NCBI RefSeq assembly: GCF_017991995.1
Contig: NZ_JAGOPN010000001.1
Span: 62,001-126,000 of the forward strand
Length of the DNA stretch: 64,000 nucleotides
DNA from: Pseudacidovorax sp.
GTDB taxonomy: Bacteria > Pseudomonadota > Gammaproteobacteria > Burkholderiales > Burkholderiaceae_C
Direction of reading: 5' to 3'
The notes beneath the pieces were generated by a model. The model saw only the letters and a program-made list of their open reading frames with translations, was not told the DNA's origin and made no database searches. Numbering within the stretch: position 1 is the first letter of the stretch; each line of letters starts with the position of its first letter. This document shows positions 12,210 through 23,365 of this stretch, one piece after another. A program made the translations under genes and the position numbers.

Positions 12210-12743
12210 TCATTTGAGGCGCCGCAGGGCAGGGCGGCCGCTGGGGCCCGCGCCGGCGCGCTCGGGGGGATGGCCATCCATGAGCTGGCGCAGCCGCTCG
12301 CGGGCGCGGGACAGCCGCGACATCACGGTGCCGATGGGCACGCCGAGCACGCGGCCGATCTCGGCATAGGAGAGGTCTTCCAGCGCAGCCAGCAGCAGGA
12401 CCGCACGCTGTTCGTCGGGCAGCAGCAACAGGCAGCGCTGGAGGTCGAGCGATCCGTCGGCTGCCGAGGACATGGCCGCGGGTTCCGCTTCCAGCGCGTC
12501 GATATCCACCGCGGGTGCCGGCGCTCGCCGCAGCTGGCTAGCGTGCAGGTTGTGCATCAGGGTGAACAGCCAAGCCCGCAGATCGGTGCCCGGCGTCCAC
12601 AGCGACCACTTGTGGCAGGCGCGCTCCAGCGTGTCCTGCACCAGATCGTCGGCGGCCCAGGCGTCGCCCGTCAACGCGCGGGCGTAGCGCCGCAGGGCGG
12701 GGATCTGGCCGACGATGGCGTGGGAGGCGCTCATTGACTGCAT
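12210..12743 (-). CDS. ECF-type RNA polymerase sigma factor
   Basis: A 177-residue sigma-70 family factor. Region 2 covers IPALRRYARALTGDAWAADDLVQDTLERAC and LRAWLFTLMHNLH; region 4 covers LLPDEQRAVLLLAALEDLSYAEI and LGVPIGTVMSRLSRARERL, a typical helix-turn-helix. The start is one of two nearby ATGs (12743 or 12734), neither with a good ribosome site. The frame remains open upstream through the smpB region without homology. It pairs with the anti-sigma gene directly downstream. Confidence 0.88.
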   Translation of the reverse strand: MQSMSASHAIVGQIPALRRYARALTGDAWAADDLVQDTLERACHKWSLWTPGTDLRAWLFTLMHNLHASQLRRAPAPAVDIDALEAEPAAMSSAADGSLDLQRCLLLLPDEQRAVLLLAALEDLSYAEIGRVLGVPIGTVMSRLSRARERLRQLMDGHPPERAGAGPSGRPALRRLK

Positions 12744-12847
12744 GAACGCCAGCGCATCGCGGTTTATTCCAGGCGAGCCGAAAAAAGTGTGCGGGCGCGG
12801 TGCCCGGCTGCTGGATTCGCGCTGGCGCGCATCCGCCCGTCTGGCCC

Positions 12848-13327
12848 TCAGCGGTTGTGCACCTTGAGCGCCCGCTCGACCTCGCGCTTGCCCTCGCGGT
12901 CCTTGATGGTGTCGCGCTTGTCGTGCTCGGCCTTGCCCTTGGCCAGGGCGATCTCGCATTTGACCTTGCCGGCCTTCCAGTGCAGGTTGAGCGGCACCAG
13001 CGTGTAGCCCTTCTGCTCGACCTTGCCGGTCAGGCGCCGGATCTCTTCCTTGTGCAGCAGAAGCTTCTTGGTGCGGATGGCGTCGGGGTTGACGTGGGTC
13101 GACGCGCTCTTGAGGGGGTTGATCTGGCAGCCGACGATGAACATCTCGCCGTCGCGGATCAGCACGTAGCCGTCGGTCAGTTGCACCTTGCCTTCGCGCA
13201 GCGCCTTGACCTCCCAGCCCTCCAGGACCATGCCGGCCTCGTAGCGCTCCTCGAAGAAGTAGTTGTACGCCGCCTTCTTGTTGTCGGCGATGCGGGGATT
13301 GGTGTTGTCCTGCTTTTTGTTGGCCAT
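12848..13327 (-). CDS. smpB: SsrA-binding protein SmpB
   Basis: A 159-residue tmRNA-binding protein for trans-translation rescue of stalled ribosomes. Signatures: [20 protein letters not shown] at the N-terminus, [16 protein letters not shown], and [14 protein letters not shown]; the C-terminal tail is rich in Lys/Arg ([18 protein letters not shown]). It is divergent from ratA; the smpB/ratA neighbourhood is conserved in many Proteobacteria. Confidence 0.96.
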   Translation of the reverse strand: MANKKQDNTNPRIADNKKAAYNYFFEERYEAGMVLEGWEVKALREGKVQLTDGYVLIRDGEMFIVGCQINPLKSASTHVNPDAIRTKKLLLHKEEIRRLTGKVEQKGYTLVPLNLHWKAGKVKCEIALAKGKAEHDKRDTIKDREGKREVERALKVHNR

Positions 13328-13389
13328 GTGGATTCCATTTGGGGGCGCATGGCATTCCTACAATCGGCCCGCACACACGTGCAGATTCT

Positions 13390-13848
13390 ATGAAAAGTGT
13401 CCATAAGTCCGTCCTGATCTGGTACAGCGCCACCGAGATGTATGACCTGGTGACCGATGTGGCCCGCTACCCCGAGTTCCTTCCCTGGTGCGACCGGGCC
13501 CAGGTGATCGAGCAGGACGAGGCAGGCATGACGGCCGAAGTCGGCCTCGCCTTCGGCGGCATGCGCCAGAGCTTCACCACGCGCAACACCCATGTGCCCG
13601 GCCGCGAGGTGCAACTCAAGCTCGTCAAGGGGCCGTTCTCGCAACTCGAAGGCATCTGGAAGTTCGCCCCTGTCGGCCAGGAGGGTGAACGGGCTTGCCG
13701 CGTCACGCTGGACCTTAACTACGGCTTCGACAACTTCGCGCTGCAGGCGCTGGTGGGCCCGGTGTTCGACAAGATCGCATCGACGCTGGTCGAGGCCTTC
13801 GTCAAGCGGGCCGAGCAGGTCTATGGCGAGGGCGGCCCGGCTGCATGA
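13390..13848 (+). CDS. ratA: RatA-type ribosome association factor/toxin (COQ10-START domain)
   Basis: A 152-residue single-domain START/COQ10 fold protein. Motifs: VLIWYSATEMYDLVTDVARYPEFLPWCD at the N-terminus (here cited in part) and LQALVGPVFDKIASTLVEAFVKRA at the C-terminus. RatA blocks 70S assembly in E. coli, though the family is also linked to ubiquinone binding; which role applies here cannot be told. Its last four bases overlap the rnfH start (ATGA), the usual ratA-rnfH pair. Confidence 0.85.
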   Translation: MKSVHKSVLIWYSATEMYDLVTDVARYPEFLPWCDRAQVIEQDEAGMTAEVGLAFGGMRQSFTTRNTHVPGREVQLKLVKGPFSQLEGIWKFAPVGQEGERACRVTLDLNYGFDNFALQALVGPVFDKIASTLVEAFVKRAEQVYGEGGPAA

Positions 13849-14174
13849 TCGACATCGTCGTGTGCTGGTCGGCCGCGCCGCGACAGGTGGGCGAGCAGCG
13901 GTTGCAACTGGCCGAAGGCACGACGCTGCGCCAGGCGGCCGCTGCAAGCGCTGTGGGCGAGCAGTGGCCCGGCTGGGCCCTTGAAGCCGGCCCTGGCATC
14001 TGGGGGCGAGCAGTGCCCTGGGAGACGCCATTGCGTCCTGGAGACCGCGTCGAGTTGTGCCGCCCTCTGCTGGTGGATCCGAAGGTGGCGCGGCGCGAAC
14101 GCTTTCAACGGCAAGGTTCTCGGACGGCTGGGCTGTTTGCCAAACGAAGGCAGGGCGCCAAGGCGGGCTACTGA
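13845..14174 (+). CDS. rnfH: RnfH family ubiquitin-like protein
   Basis: A 109-residue beta-grasp protein. The N-terminal 'IDIVVCWSAAPRQVGEQRLQL', GTTLRQAAAASAV and the segment LRPGDRVELCRPLLVDPKVA followed by RRERF are RnfH/UPF0125 signatures. Paired with ratA in an overlapping operon, as in many Proteobacteria. Function is not established. Confidence 0.88.
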   Translation: MIDIVVCWSAAPRQVGEQRLQLAEGTTLRQAAAASAVGEQWPGWALEAGPGIWGRAVPWETPLRPGDRVELCRPLLVDPKVARRERFQRQGSRTAGLFAKRRQGAKAGY

Positions 14175-14241
14175 GGCCCATTGGCCAGGGCTTCGCCAGC
14201 GCGGACGCCGATGCGCCGGCGGCACATCCCTGCGGCGGACT

Positions 14242-16259
<2,018 letters not shown>

Positions 16260-16278
16260 CCCGGCGTCGCGCTGAAAA

Positions 16279-16307
16279 GGGCCAGATTGTTCTGGCCCTT
16301 TTTCTTT
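16279..16307 (+). terminator. Intrinsic terminator after guaB
   Basis: GGGCCAGA (16279-16286) and TCTGGCCC (16291-16298) form a perfect 8-bp stem with a TTGT loop, followed by TTTTTCTTT. It ends guaB transcription 20 bases after the stop codon. Confidence 0.9.
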
Positions 16308-16355
16308 CCTGGCTAGAATATGGTCCAAATTCCCCATAGACGGGCCAGATTCGAC

Positions 16356-16700
16356 ATGCACACCGTCCCCATCCACCAAGCCAAGAGCCAGCTTTCCGAA
16401 CTGATCCGCGCTGTCGAGAACGGAGAGGAAGTCGTGCTGACTCGCCACGGCAAGCGGGTGATCCGGCTGATCAAGGAGCCCGAGTCGGTGCAACCCAGCA
16501 TCGAGGCGCGTCGACAGGCCATCGTGGCAGAGCTGCAGGCGCTGCGCGCCAAGGTGGCCGCGACGGCGGCAGAGCAGGGTGCCGGCTTCGACCTGCTGTG
16601 GCAGCAGCACGAGGCCGCCCAGGCAGCGCGCACGGGGTCATGGGTCCAGGGCGACCTTCCCACGGCCGGTCACCCGAAGGACGACGATGCTGGTCATTGA
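16356..16700 (+). CDS. Phd/YefM (VapB-type) antitoxin
   Basis: A 114-residue protein with the Phd/YefM N-terminal fold: VPIHQAKSQLSELIRAVENG, then EEVVLTRHGKRVIRLIK. The C-terminal half, which would wrap the toxin, is Ala/Gln-rich and helical. It overlaps the PIN-domain gene by 14 bases, the typical toxin-antitoxin arrangement. Autoregulation of its promoter is expected for the family, not shown. The pair sits between guaB and guaA, after the guaB terminator. Confidence 0.8.
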   Translation: MHTVPIHQAKSQLSELIRAVENGEEVVLTRHGKRVIRLIKEPESVQPSIEARRQAIVAELQALRAKVAATAAEQGAGFDLLWQQHEAAQAARTGSWVQGDLPTAGHPKDDDAGH

Positions 16701-17103
16701 CGCCTCGGCCTTCACCCGCTGGGCCTTCCCGGCCGACGGCAGTGACCGCGTGTCGCAGGCGCTGATCCGCGTCATGACCGAGGAAGAAAGCGCAACCAGC
16801 GCCGCCACCTTCCCTCTCGATGTGCTCCAGGCCACCGGTTGCGCGCTGGCCACCGGCCGGTTCACGACGGCCGTCCACCAGCACGTGCTGCGGCTGCTGA
16901 GCCGGCTGCCGGTGGCATTGGCGCCCATGCGCATCTCGCCGCTGGAGTTCTGGACCTGGGCGCAATCGATGCAGCTCGGCCCTCACGATGCGGCCTATCT
17001 CAAGTTGGCCGTCGACCTCAAGGCGCCGCTGGTCACCATGGCGCCTGCGCTGCACCGCGCCTGCGTTCAACTGGACCATCCCGTCATCACCGACCTGACC
17101 TGA
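16687..17103 (+). CDS. PIN-domain (VapC-like) toxin, catalytic set incomplete
   Basis: A 138-residue PIN-domain protein. The first acidic residue is in LVIDASAF (Asp5) and the third in [12 protein letters not shown], both conserved. At the position of the usual fourth acidic residue ('TLD') the sequence reads VTMAPAL, so that Asp appears replaced by Ala. The central 'E' position reads FPLDVLQA. VapC toxins cleave tRNA or rRNA; activity here is uncertain because of these changes. Paired with the overlapping Phd-type antitoxin. Confidence 0.7.
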   Translation: MLVIDASAFTRWAFPADGSDRVSQALIRVMTEEESATSAATFPLDVLQATGCALATGRFTTAVHQHVLRLLSRLPVALAPMRISPLEFWTWAQSMQLGPHDAAYLKLAVDLKAPLVTMAPALHRACVQLDHPVITDLT

Positions 17104-17147
17104 CGCGGCGCCCACGCGGCCGCATCTCCCTTCTTTCGGAGCCCACC

Positions 17148-18767
17148 ATGCAACACGACAAGATCCTCATCCTCGACTTCGGCTCGCAGGTCACGCAGCT
17201 GATCGCCCGCCGCGTGCGCGAAGCCCATGTGCTGAGCGAAGTGCATCCCTGCGACGTGACCGACGATTGGGTGCGCCAATACGCGGCCGATGGTTCGCTC
17301 AAGGGCGTGATCCTGTCGGGCAGCCATGCCAGCGTGTACGAAGAGACCACCGACAAGGCACCCCAGGCCGTCTTCGAACTGGGCGTGCCGGTGCTGGGCA
17401 TCTGCTACGGCATGCAGACCATGGCGCACCAGCTGGGCGGCAAGGTTGAGGGCGGCCACAAGCGGGAATTCGGCTTCGCGGCGGTGCGTGCCCGCGGCCA
17501 CACCGAGCTGCTGCGCGACATTGCCGACTTCACGACCGACGAAGGCCACGGCATGCTCAACGTCTGGATGAGCCATGGCGACAAGGTGAGCGAGCTGCCG
17601 CCTGGCTTCAAGCTGATGGCCAGCACCGACAGCTGCCCCATCGCCGGCATGGCTGACGAGGCGCGCAAGTTCTACGCCGTGCAGTTCCACCCCGAGGTCA
17701 CGCACACGCAGCAGGGCAAGGCGATCTTGGAGCGCTTCGTGCTGGGAATCTGCAAGGCCCAGCCCGACTGGGTCATGAAGGACCACATCGCCGAGGCGGT
17801 TGAAGCCATCCGCCAGCAGGTGGGCGACGAAGAGGTGATCCTGGGCCTGTCGGGTGGCGTCGACTCCTCGGTAGCCGCTGCCCTGATCCACCGCGCCATC
17901 GGCGACCAGCTCACCTGCGTCTTCGTCGACCACGGCCTGCTGCGGCTGGACGAAGGCAAGATGGTGATGGAGATGTTCGCCGGCAAGCTGCATGCGCGCG
18001 TCATCCACGTTGATGCCAGCGAGCAGTTCCTGGGGCACCTGAAGGGCGTAAGTGACCCCGAACAGAAGCGCAAGATCATCGGCCGCGAGTTTGTCGAGGT
18101 TTTTAAGGCCGAGGCCGCCAAGCTCAAGGCCGGCACCGGCGGACACAAGGGCGCGACCTTCCTGGCCCAGGGCACCATCTATCCGGACGTGATCGAGTCG
18201 GGCGGCGCCAAGAGCAAGAAGGCCGTCACCATCAAGAGCCACCATAACGTGGGCGGGCTGCCCGAACAGTTGGGCCTGAAGCTGCTGGAGCCGCTGCGCG
18301 ACCTGTTCAAGGACGAGGTGCGCGAATTGGGCGTGGCCCTGGGACTGCCGTCCGAGATGGTGTACCGCCATCCCTTCCCGGGCCCCGGCCTGGGCGTGCG
18401 CATCCTCGGCGAGGTGAAGAAGGAGTACGCCGACCTGCTGCGCCGTGCCGACGCGATCTTCATCGAGGAGTTGCGCAACTTCCGCGACGACGCCACCGGC
18501 AAGACCTGGTACGACCTCACCAGCCAGGCCTTCACCGTCTTCCTGCCGGTCAAGAGCGTGGGCGTGATGGGCGACGGCCGCACCTACGACTACGTTGTGG
18601 CGCTGCGTGCCGTGCAGACCAGCGACTTCATGACCGCCGACTGGGCCGAGTTGCCCTACGCGCTGCTCAAGAAGGTGTCGAGCCGCATCATCAACGAGGT
18701 GCGCGGCATCAACCGCGTCACCTACGACGTGTCGAGCAAGCCGCCGGCGACGATCGAGTGGGAGTGA
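17148..18767 (+). CDS. guaA: GMP synthase (glutamine-hydrolysing)
   Basis: A 539-residue enzyme converting XMP to GMP. The N-terminal class I glutamine amidotransferase domain has [13 protein letters not shown], the nucleophile elbow GICYGMQ and [10 protein letters not shown]; the ATP pyrophosphatase domain has [13 protein letters not shown]; the C-terminal dimerisation domain ends [17 protein letters not shown], the canonical end. The reading frame is complete, so an island inserted just after it would leave or restore the coding end. Its 3' end is a known integration site for genomic islands. Confidence 0.97.
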   Translation: MQHDKILILDFGSQVTQLIARRVREAHVLSEVHPCDVTDDWVRQYAADGSLKGVILSGSHASVYEETTDKAPQAVFELGVPVLGICYGMQTMAHQLGGKVEGGHKREFGFAAVRARGHTELLRDIADFTTDEGHGMLNVWMSHGDKVSELPPGFKLMASTDSCPIAGMADEARKFYAVQFHPEVTHTQQGKAILERFVLGICKAQPDWVMKDHIAEAVEAIRQQVGDEEVILGLSGGVDSSVAAALIHRAIGDQLTCVFVDHGLLRLDEGKMVMEMFAGKLHARVIHVDASEQFLGHLKGVSDPEQKRKIIGREFVEVFKAEAAKLKAGTGGHKGATFLAQGTIYPDVIESGGAKSKKAVTIKSHHNVGGLPEQLGLKLLEPLRDLFKDEVRELGVALGLPSEMVYRHPFPGPGLGVRILGEVKKEYADLLRRADAIFIEELRNFRDDATGKTWYDLTSQAFTVFLPVKSVGVMGDGRTYDYVVALRAVQTSDFMTADWAELPYALLKKVSSRIINEVRGINRVTYDVSSKPPATIEWE

Positions 18768-19066
18768 AACCGGGTCCCTTGGAGACTATCGCCAGCTATC
18801 AGTAAGTCGCCGTAACGTTTTGATTTCAAAGAAAATACGTCACGGCAGCTATCGGATCCTATCGCCGGCCAGCAGAACAAGTTGGCGGTAAAGCTGACGG
18901 TTGTTTTACGGGGCCGGTCTCAGACCCACTCATTGATGATGGACGCTTTTGCCGTCTCGACGGCAAAAGCAACCTCCGGAATCCAGTAGCCATGCGGGTT
19001 CTCGAGCATCAACAGGTTCCCTAGCCCTTGACGGTAAAAACCGTCTTGTACAGGAGGAAATCCTCG
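18768..19066 (+). promoter_or_regulatory. Left end of island: putative attL side and integrase control region with palindromes
   Basis: No gene. Holds three inverted repeats: an 11-bp perfect pair GCTTTTGCCGT/ACGGCAAAAGC around CTCG (18945-18970), GACGGT-AAAA-ACCGTC (19030-19045), and GAGGAAATCCTC (19054-19065), the last covering the integrase ribosome site. AT-richer DNA with a repeated 'GCTATC' word at 18788-18860 may hold integrase arm sites. The crossover core cannot be set without the other att copy. Confidence 0.5.
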
Positions 19067-20323
19067 ATGCTCACTGACACCGCACTGCGCAACCTCAAGC
19101 CTAAGTCCCTGACTTACAAGGCTTATGACCGTGACGGCATGTACGTGTCGGTATCGCCGGCCGGCACCATCGCGTTTCGCTACGACTACCGTCTCAACGG
19201 CCGTCGGGAGACCTTGACCATCGGACGCTACGGACCGGCGGGCATCACGCTGGCTATGGCGCGCGAGAAGCTGCTGGATGCCAAGCGGGCCATCGCAGAG
19301 GGCAGGTCTCCGGCGATGGAGAAGCAACGCGAGAAACGCCGCCTGTCCGCTGGCCAGAATTTCGGCGACATGACGCTGCGCTGGATGGCCGACGCGCGCA
19401 TGGCCGACAGCACCCGGGCGATGCGCAAGCACATCGTCGAGCGGGACATCCTGCCGGCGTTCAGGAACCGACTGCTCACCGAGATCAGCGCTGATGACCT
19501 GCGCGCGCTGTGCAATAAGGTGAAGGCACGGGGCGCGCCAGCCACTGCAGTGCATGTCCGCGACATCGTGAAGCAGGTCTACGCATTTGCCATCCTGCAC
19601 GGCGAGAAGGTGGACAACCCGGCCAACCACGTGGGCGCGGCGTCGATCGCGACCTTCGTGCCAAAGGACCGGGCGCTGTCGCCGGCCGAGATCCGGCTGG
19701 CCTTCCACCAGTTGGAGTCCATCGCCACCTACCCCACGATCCGGCTGGCCCTGCGCATGGTCCTGCTGACGCTGGTGCGCAAGAGCGAGCTGATCGAGGC
19801 GACCTGGAGCGAGGTGGATTTCGAGAAAGCCACCTGGACGATCCCGAAGCAGCGCATGAAGGGTCGCAACCCACATGTGGTCTACCTGTCGCGCCAGGCG
19901 TTGGACATCTTCGTGGCGCTGCACACTTGCGCTGCCGGCTCGAAGTTCGTGCTGCCCTCGCGCTACGAGCCAACGCGCTCCATGTCGCACGCAACCCTGA
20001 ACCGGGTGACCCAGCTCATCGTGGAGCGGGCCACGGCGGCGGGCTTGCCGCTGGAGCCGTTCACCGTGCATGACCTGCGCCGCACCGGCTCCACGCTGCT
20101 CAACGAGGTAGGCTTCAACGGGGACTGGATCGAGAAGTGCTTGGCGCACGAAGAAGGGCGTTCCTCGCGCTCGGTCTACAACAAGGCCGAGTACGCCGAG
20201 CAGCGGCGTCACATGTTGCAGGAGTGGGCGGATATGGTCGATGCCTGGATCGACGGCCGCACTCACGTACCGAAGTTGATGCCTGACAACGTGGTGATCC
20301 CGGTCCTCAGTGCGACGGTGTAG
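19067..20323 (+). CDS. int: P4-type tyrosine recombinase/integrase
   Basis: A 418-residue site-specific recombinase expected to integrate and excise the island at guaA. The N-terminal DUF4102 arm-binding domain (LTDTALRNLKPKSLTYKAYD, then MYVSVSPAGTIAFRYDYRL, TIGRYG) is followed by a core-binding helical domain and the catalytic domain: Arg in LTLVRKSEL, HxxR in FTVHDLRRTGSTLL, His in LAHEE and the nucleophile Tyr in SVYNKAEY. The ATG at 19067 has CAGGAGG upstream, itself within a palindrome. It points away from guaA, into the island. Confidence 0.93.
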   Translation: MLTDTALRNLKPKSLTYKAYDRDGMYVSVSPAGTIAFRYDYRLNGRRETLTIGRYGPAGITLAMAREKLLDAKRAIAEGRSPAMEKQREKRRLSAGQNFGDMTLRWMADARMADSTRAMRKHIVERDILPAFRNRLLTEISADDLRALCNKVKARGAPATAVHVRDIVKQVYAFAILHGEKVDNPANHVGAASIATFVPKDRALSPAEIRLAFHQLESIATYPTIRLALRMVLLTLVRKSELIEATWSEVDFEKATWTIPKQRMKGRNPHVVYLSRQALDIFVALHTCAAGSKFVLPSRYEPTRSMSHATLNRVTQLIVERATAAGLPLEPFTVHDLRRTGSTLLNEVGFNGDWIEKCLAHEEGRSSRSVYNKAEYAEQRRHMLQEWADMVDAWIDGRTHVPKLMPDNVVIPVLSATV

Positions 20324-20477
20324 GGGATGGCCGCACGACTGTTCTCTTCTAACGGGCACCGAAGCACGGCGGCCGGTTTACCTTCTTCGCATAACAGGCA
20401 CTCAGAGTGATCTTTTGTTTGGTCAACTCAAACCGCGGTCCTTGGCGAGAGTTCGCGAAAGCGGTATTTTGTTCACC

Positions 20478-21299
20478 ATGAGTGATCAAAAGATCAGAAA
20501 ACTGAACCGCCTTTTAGGTGAGCTGGGCGATACGCGCTTGGTGTCCAGCCGCTGGCTGAAGGCGCACGGCTACTCCAACAGCCTTGTCGCGCGCTACGTG
20601 GGCAGCGGCTGGCTGGTGTCCCCGGCGCGTGGCGTCTACATGCGCAAGGGTGGGCAGCTACAGTGGGAGGGGGTGGTCCGCAGCCTGCAGGCCGGCGAGG
20701 GGATGCTGCTGCATCTGGGAGGGCGCTTCGCGCTGGCCCTGCAGGGGCACGAGCACTACCTGCGGCTCGGCGAAGCCGGGACGATCACTCTCTACGGGCC
20801 GGTGCGGCCGCCGGGCTGGGTGGACAAACTGTCCATGGCACAGCGCTTCGAGTACCGGGGCAAGGGACCGTTCGATTTGCCTGCCGTCCCGTACACGGAC
20901 GACGTGTCCGAGCAGGCGCTGTCGGATCAGGGCCTGGCGTGGCACGAGACCGGGCAGGGAGCCGACGCTTTGGTGTGCGCCACGTCCGAGCGGGCGATGC
21001 TGGAGCTGTGCGATGGCGTATCGGATGCAGCAGGGGTCTACGAGGCAGATGCGCTGATGCAGGCCATGACCACGCTGCGGCCGCAGCGGGTCGGCCTGCT
21101 GCTTAGGCATTGCCGCAGCATCAAGGCCAAGCGGCTGTTCCTGGCCCTCGCCGATCGTCATCGGCATGCGTGGTTGTCGCACGTACCGCTGGATGGTGTG
21201 GACCTCGGCCGCGGCAAGCGGGCGCTGGTGCCCGGCGGACGCCTGCATCCGACCTATCAGATCACCTTGCCGGGAGACCTCGATGAGCACCTGGCTTGA
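20478..21299 (+). CDS. abiEi: AbiEi-family antitoxin (type IV toxin-antitoxin)
   Basis: A 273-residue protein with the AbiEi layout: an N-terminal winged helix (LVSSRWLKAHGYSNSLVARYVG, in part; GWLVSPARGVYMRKG) and a larger C-terminal domain. AbiEi represses its promoter and counters the AbiEii nucleotidyltransferase. The ATG at 20478 is chosen because homology starts there; the frame is open upstream. It overlaps abiEii by 17 bases. The 154-bp gap before it, with ATTTTG-rich DNA, probably holds the promoter and operator. Confidence 0.85.
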   Translation: MSDQKIRKLNRLLGELGDTRLVSSRWLKAHGYSNSLVARYVGSGWLVSPARGVYMRKGGQLQWEGVVRSLQAGEGMLLHLGGRFALALQGHEHYLRLGEAGTITLYGPVRPPGWVDKLSMAQRFEYRGKGPFDLPAVPYTDDVSEQALSDQGLAWHETGQGADALVCATSERAMLELCDGVSDAAGVYEADALMQAMTTLRPQRVGLLLRHCRSIKAKRLFLALADRHRHAWLSHVPLDGVDLGRGKRALVPGGRLHPTYQITLPGDLDEHLA

Positions 21300-22233
21300 C
21301 CGATGGGACCGGCGCTATACGGACCGCGTGCGGCTGCTGGTGGAAATCCTGCCGGTGCTGGCGCAGGAGCCGCGCTTCGCGCTCAAGGGCGGCACGGCCA
21401 TCAACCTGTTCGAGCACGACCTGCCGCGCCTGTCCGTGGACATCGATCTGGCCTGGCTGCCTGTGCATGACTATGCCGAGGACGCAAGGCTGATCGCGGA
21501 CGCGCTCGCACGGCTGGCCGAAGCGCTGCGCGCCCGGCCTCTGCAACTGCAGGTGCAGACGTCAGCAGGGGAGGGGGTGGGGACAGTCACCCGGCTGGTG
21601 GCCAGCCGCGGCCGTGCGCGCGTGCAGATCGAGACGACGCCGGTCATGCGCGGCGCGGTGCATCAGGCACGCAACATGGTCGTGCGCCCGCGGGTGGAGG
21701 AAGCGTTCGGCTTCGCAGAGGTGCAGGTGCTGGACTTTGCAGACCTCTATGCCGGCAAGCTGGCCGCGGCGCTGTCGCGGCAGCATCCTCGCGATCTCTT
21801 CGATGTCGGCCTGCTGCTGGAGGACGAGCGCGCGGATGAACTGCTGTGGCGGACCTTCCTCGTGTACCTGACCTGCAGCCCCAAACCCGCCTGGGAGATG
21901 CTGGCGCCGCGCGTGCCTGCGGATTTCGCTGCGACCTTCGAGGCGCACTTCAAGGGGATGACGGCTGAGCCCATCAGTGCGCAGGCGTTGCTGGAAAGCC
22001 GGGAGCGCCTATTGACGCGTGTGGCGGAATGGCTGGACCAGCCGTCGCATGCTTTCCTTCGCTCCGTCGAAGACGAGCAGCCCGACTTCGGCCTGATCGG
22101 ACTTCCTCACGCGGCCGAACTGCCGGGCGTGCGGCGCAAGCTTCATAACCTAGCGCAGCGAAGCGCGGCCAAGCGGGCGGCTGATAGTCGGCAGCTTGAA
22201 GAAACGCTGGCGCGAATTGTGAACTCCAGGTGA
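21283..22233 (+). CDS. abiEii: AbiEii/AbiGii nucleotidyltransferase toxin
   Basis: A 316-residue nucleotidyltransferase-fold toxin. The signature LKGGTAINLFEHDLPRLSVDIDL lies at about residues 35-57 (cited in part: KGGTAINLF and SVDIDLAW), giving the G-G/T and D-x-D metal-binding motifs. LDFADLYAGKLAAALSRQHPRDLFD in the middle fits the family. Members add nucleotides to tRNA and block growth, causing abortive phage infection. Start chosen at the ATG overlapping abiEi. Confidence 0.9.
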   Translation: MSTWLDRWDRRYTDRVRLLVEILPVLAQEPRFALKGGTAINLFEHDLPRLSVDIDLAWLPVHDYAEDARLIADALARLAEALRARPLQLQVQTSAGEGVGTVTRLVASRGRARVQIETTPVMRGAVHQARNMVVRPRVEEAFGFAEVQVLDFADLYAGKLAAALSRQHPRDLFDVGLLLEDERADELLWRTFLVYLTCSPKPAWEMLAPRVPADFAATFEAHFKGMTAEPISAQALLESRERLLTRVAEWLDQPSHAFLRSVEDEQPDFGLIGLPHAAELPGVRRKLHNLAQRSAAKRAADSRQLEETLARIVNSR

Positions 22234-22502
22234 GGACGGACGCTCCCACGGAGACTCACGGATTCACGCTCGTCTACAAGCGGCCTTTGGGCATTGGAGT
22301 GCCGTCTGCAAAGACTGGCTGGCAGCGTGTGCGCCGACGCCACCTTTGGAGCGGGACGGCCTGGGCCTGTCGCTTTGGCTTTCGGCTGCGAAGCAATTGA
22401 CGGCGAAGGTGCGATGGGTCTTGCCACCGCAAAGGTGATACAGGTCCTGCCAGCGCGTAACGTTAGGGTGGACGCTGTGTCGCCTTGCGCTGTGCGGCGG
22501 TC

Positions 22503-22889
22503 TTATCTCACCGGGCGGTACTGGCGCTGCCTCACGTCGGGGCCGATGGGAGTGCGTAGCTTCGCTGATCGCGAGTCTTGCTTGCGAGATTCGATCCAGG
22601 CCTCGACTTCTTCTAAGTCCCAGACGACGCAGCGGGGGGTGAGGCGGAAGCGTCGTGGGAATTCGCCGCGCTGCTCCATCTCGTAGATAGTGGTCTCGGC
22701 CAGGGGGACGATCTGGTGCAGTTCGTGGCGGCGGATCGTGCGGCGAAAAGGCAGCGGGGCCTTGGACGGGAACTGCGGGAGGTCACTGTACCCTGCGGCA
22801 CCAGGGTGCGGCAGGGCGGGGCTTCGCTCAGAAGACGGCGACGAGGACGCTTGCATAGTGGAAACCGTTAAGAGATCGTTGCCGCTCAT
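22503..22889 (-). CDS. AlpA-family transcriptional regulator/excisionase-like
   Basis: A small DNA-binding protein (about 128 residues from the ATG at 22889; ATGs at 22916 and 22856 also possible, none with a good ribosome site). The C-terminal 60 residues form the AlpA winged helix: RRHELHQIVPLAETTIYEME, RGEFPRRFRL, VWDLEEVEAWIESRKQ. AlpA-like proteins control integrase expression or excision in P4-type islands, consistent with its place near the integrase. The Ser/Pro-rich N-terminus is unusual. Confidence 0.78.
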   Translation of the reverse strand: MSGNDLLTVSTMQASSSPSSERSPALPHPGAAGYSDLPQFPSKAPLPFRRTIRRHELHQIVPLAETTIYEMEQRGEFPRRFRLTPRCVVWDLEEVEAWIESRKQDSRSAKLRTPIGPDVRQRQYRPVR

Positions 22890-23365
22890 GGTGGCTATCG
22901 AAGGTGATCGGAACAACCTGCTGGAGCGAAGCCCAGAGTGGAATGGCCCTTTCAGACTGGGTGCGGAAGTTCAGGTCGTACATGCTCAGTGACTCTTCTC
23001 GCCGATCGCGGACGTTGCACCTTTCGGCATCCGGCGATCGACTTGAACGAAGGACGAGAATAGGTTGTCACGAGACTAAGCTCGGACCCGAAGCGCGCTT
23101 GACAGCATGGGCGTCAGCCGGGTCACTTCTGGCGATAGGCACCGAGGCGACGGCGGGTCGGTAAAACACCAGGGTCAGACAAGTGCCATCGCGATGAACA
23201 CGGCAACGACGTGCTGCTCCTAGATGGTGTCCGCAAGAACGCAATGGCTCGTTGCCGGGCCTATGAGCCGAACTCGATCCTTCAAGGCTTCGCGCGCGAG
23301 CTGGATGTTGATGTCCTTGTGACTGAAGCGCGCATAGGCGAGGATCTTGCGCAGCCTCGGCAACT
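22890..23365. other. Intergenic region without a supportable gene
   Basis: About 480 bases between the AlpA-like gene and the metallophosphoesterase gene. Short open frames occur but none has homology or a convincing ribosome site. Words such as CCGATCGCGGACGTTGC look like degraded island debris. Confidence 0.5.

Noticed and set aside
12744-13433. N-terminal extension of the sigma factor frame through the smpB region
   Set aside because: The extension is Arg/Gly/Gln-rich shadow sequence of smpB; the sigma homology begins near 12740.
18768-19066. tRNA gene as the integration site
   Set aside because: No cloverleaf or T-loop sequence was found; the integrase follows the guaA 3' end.
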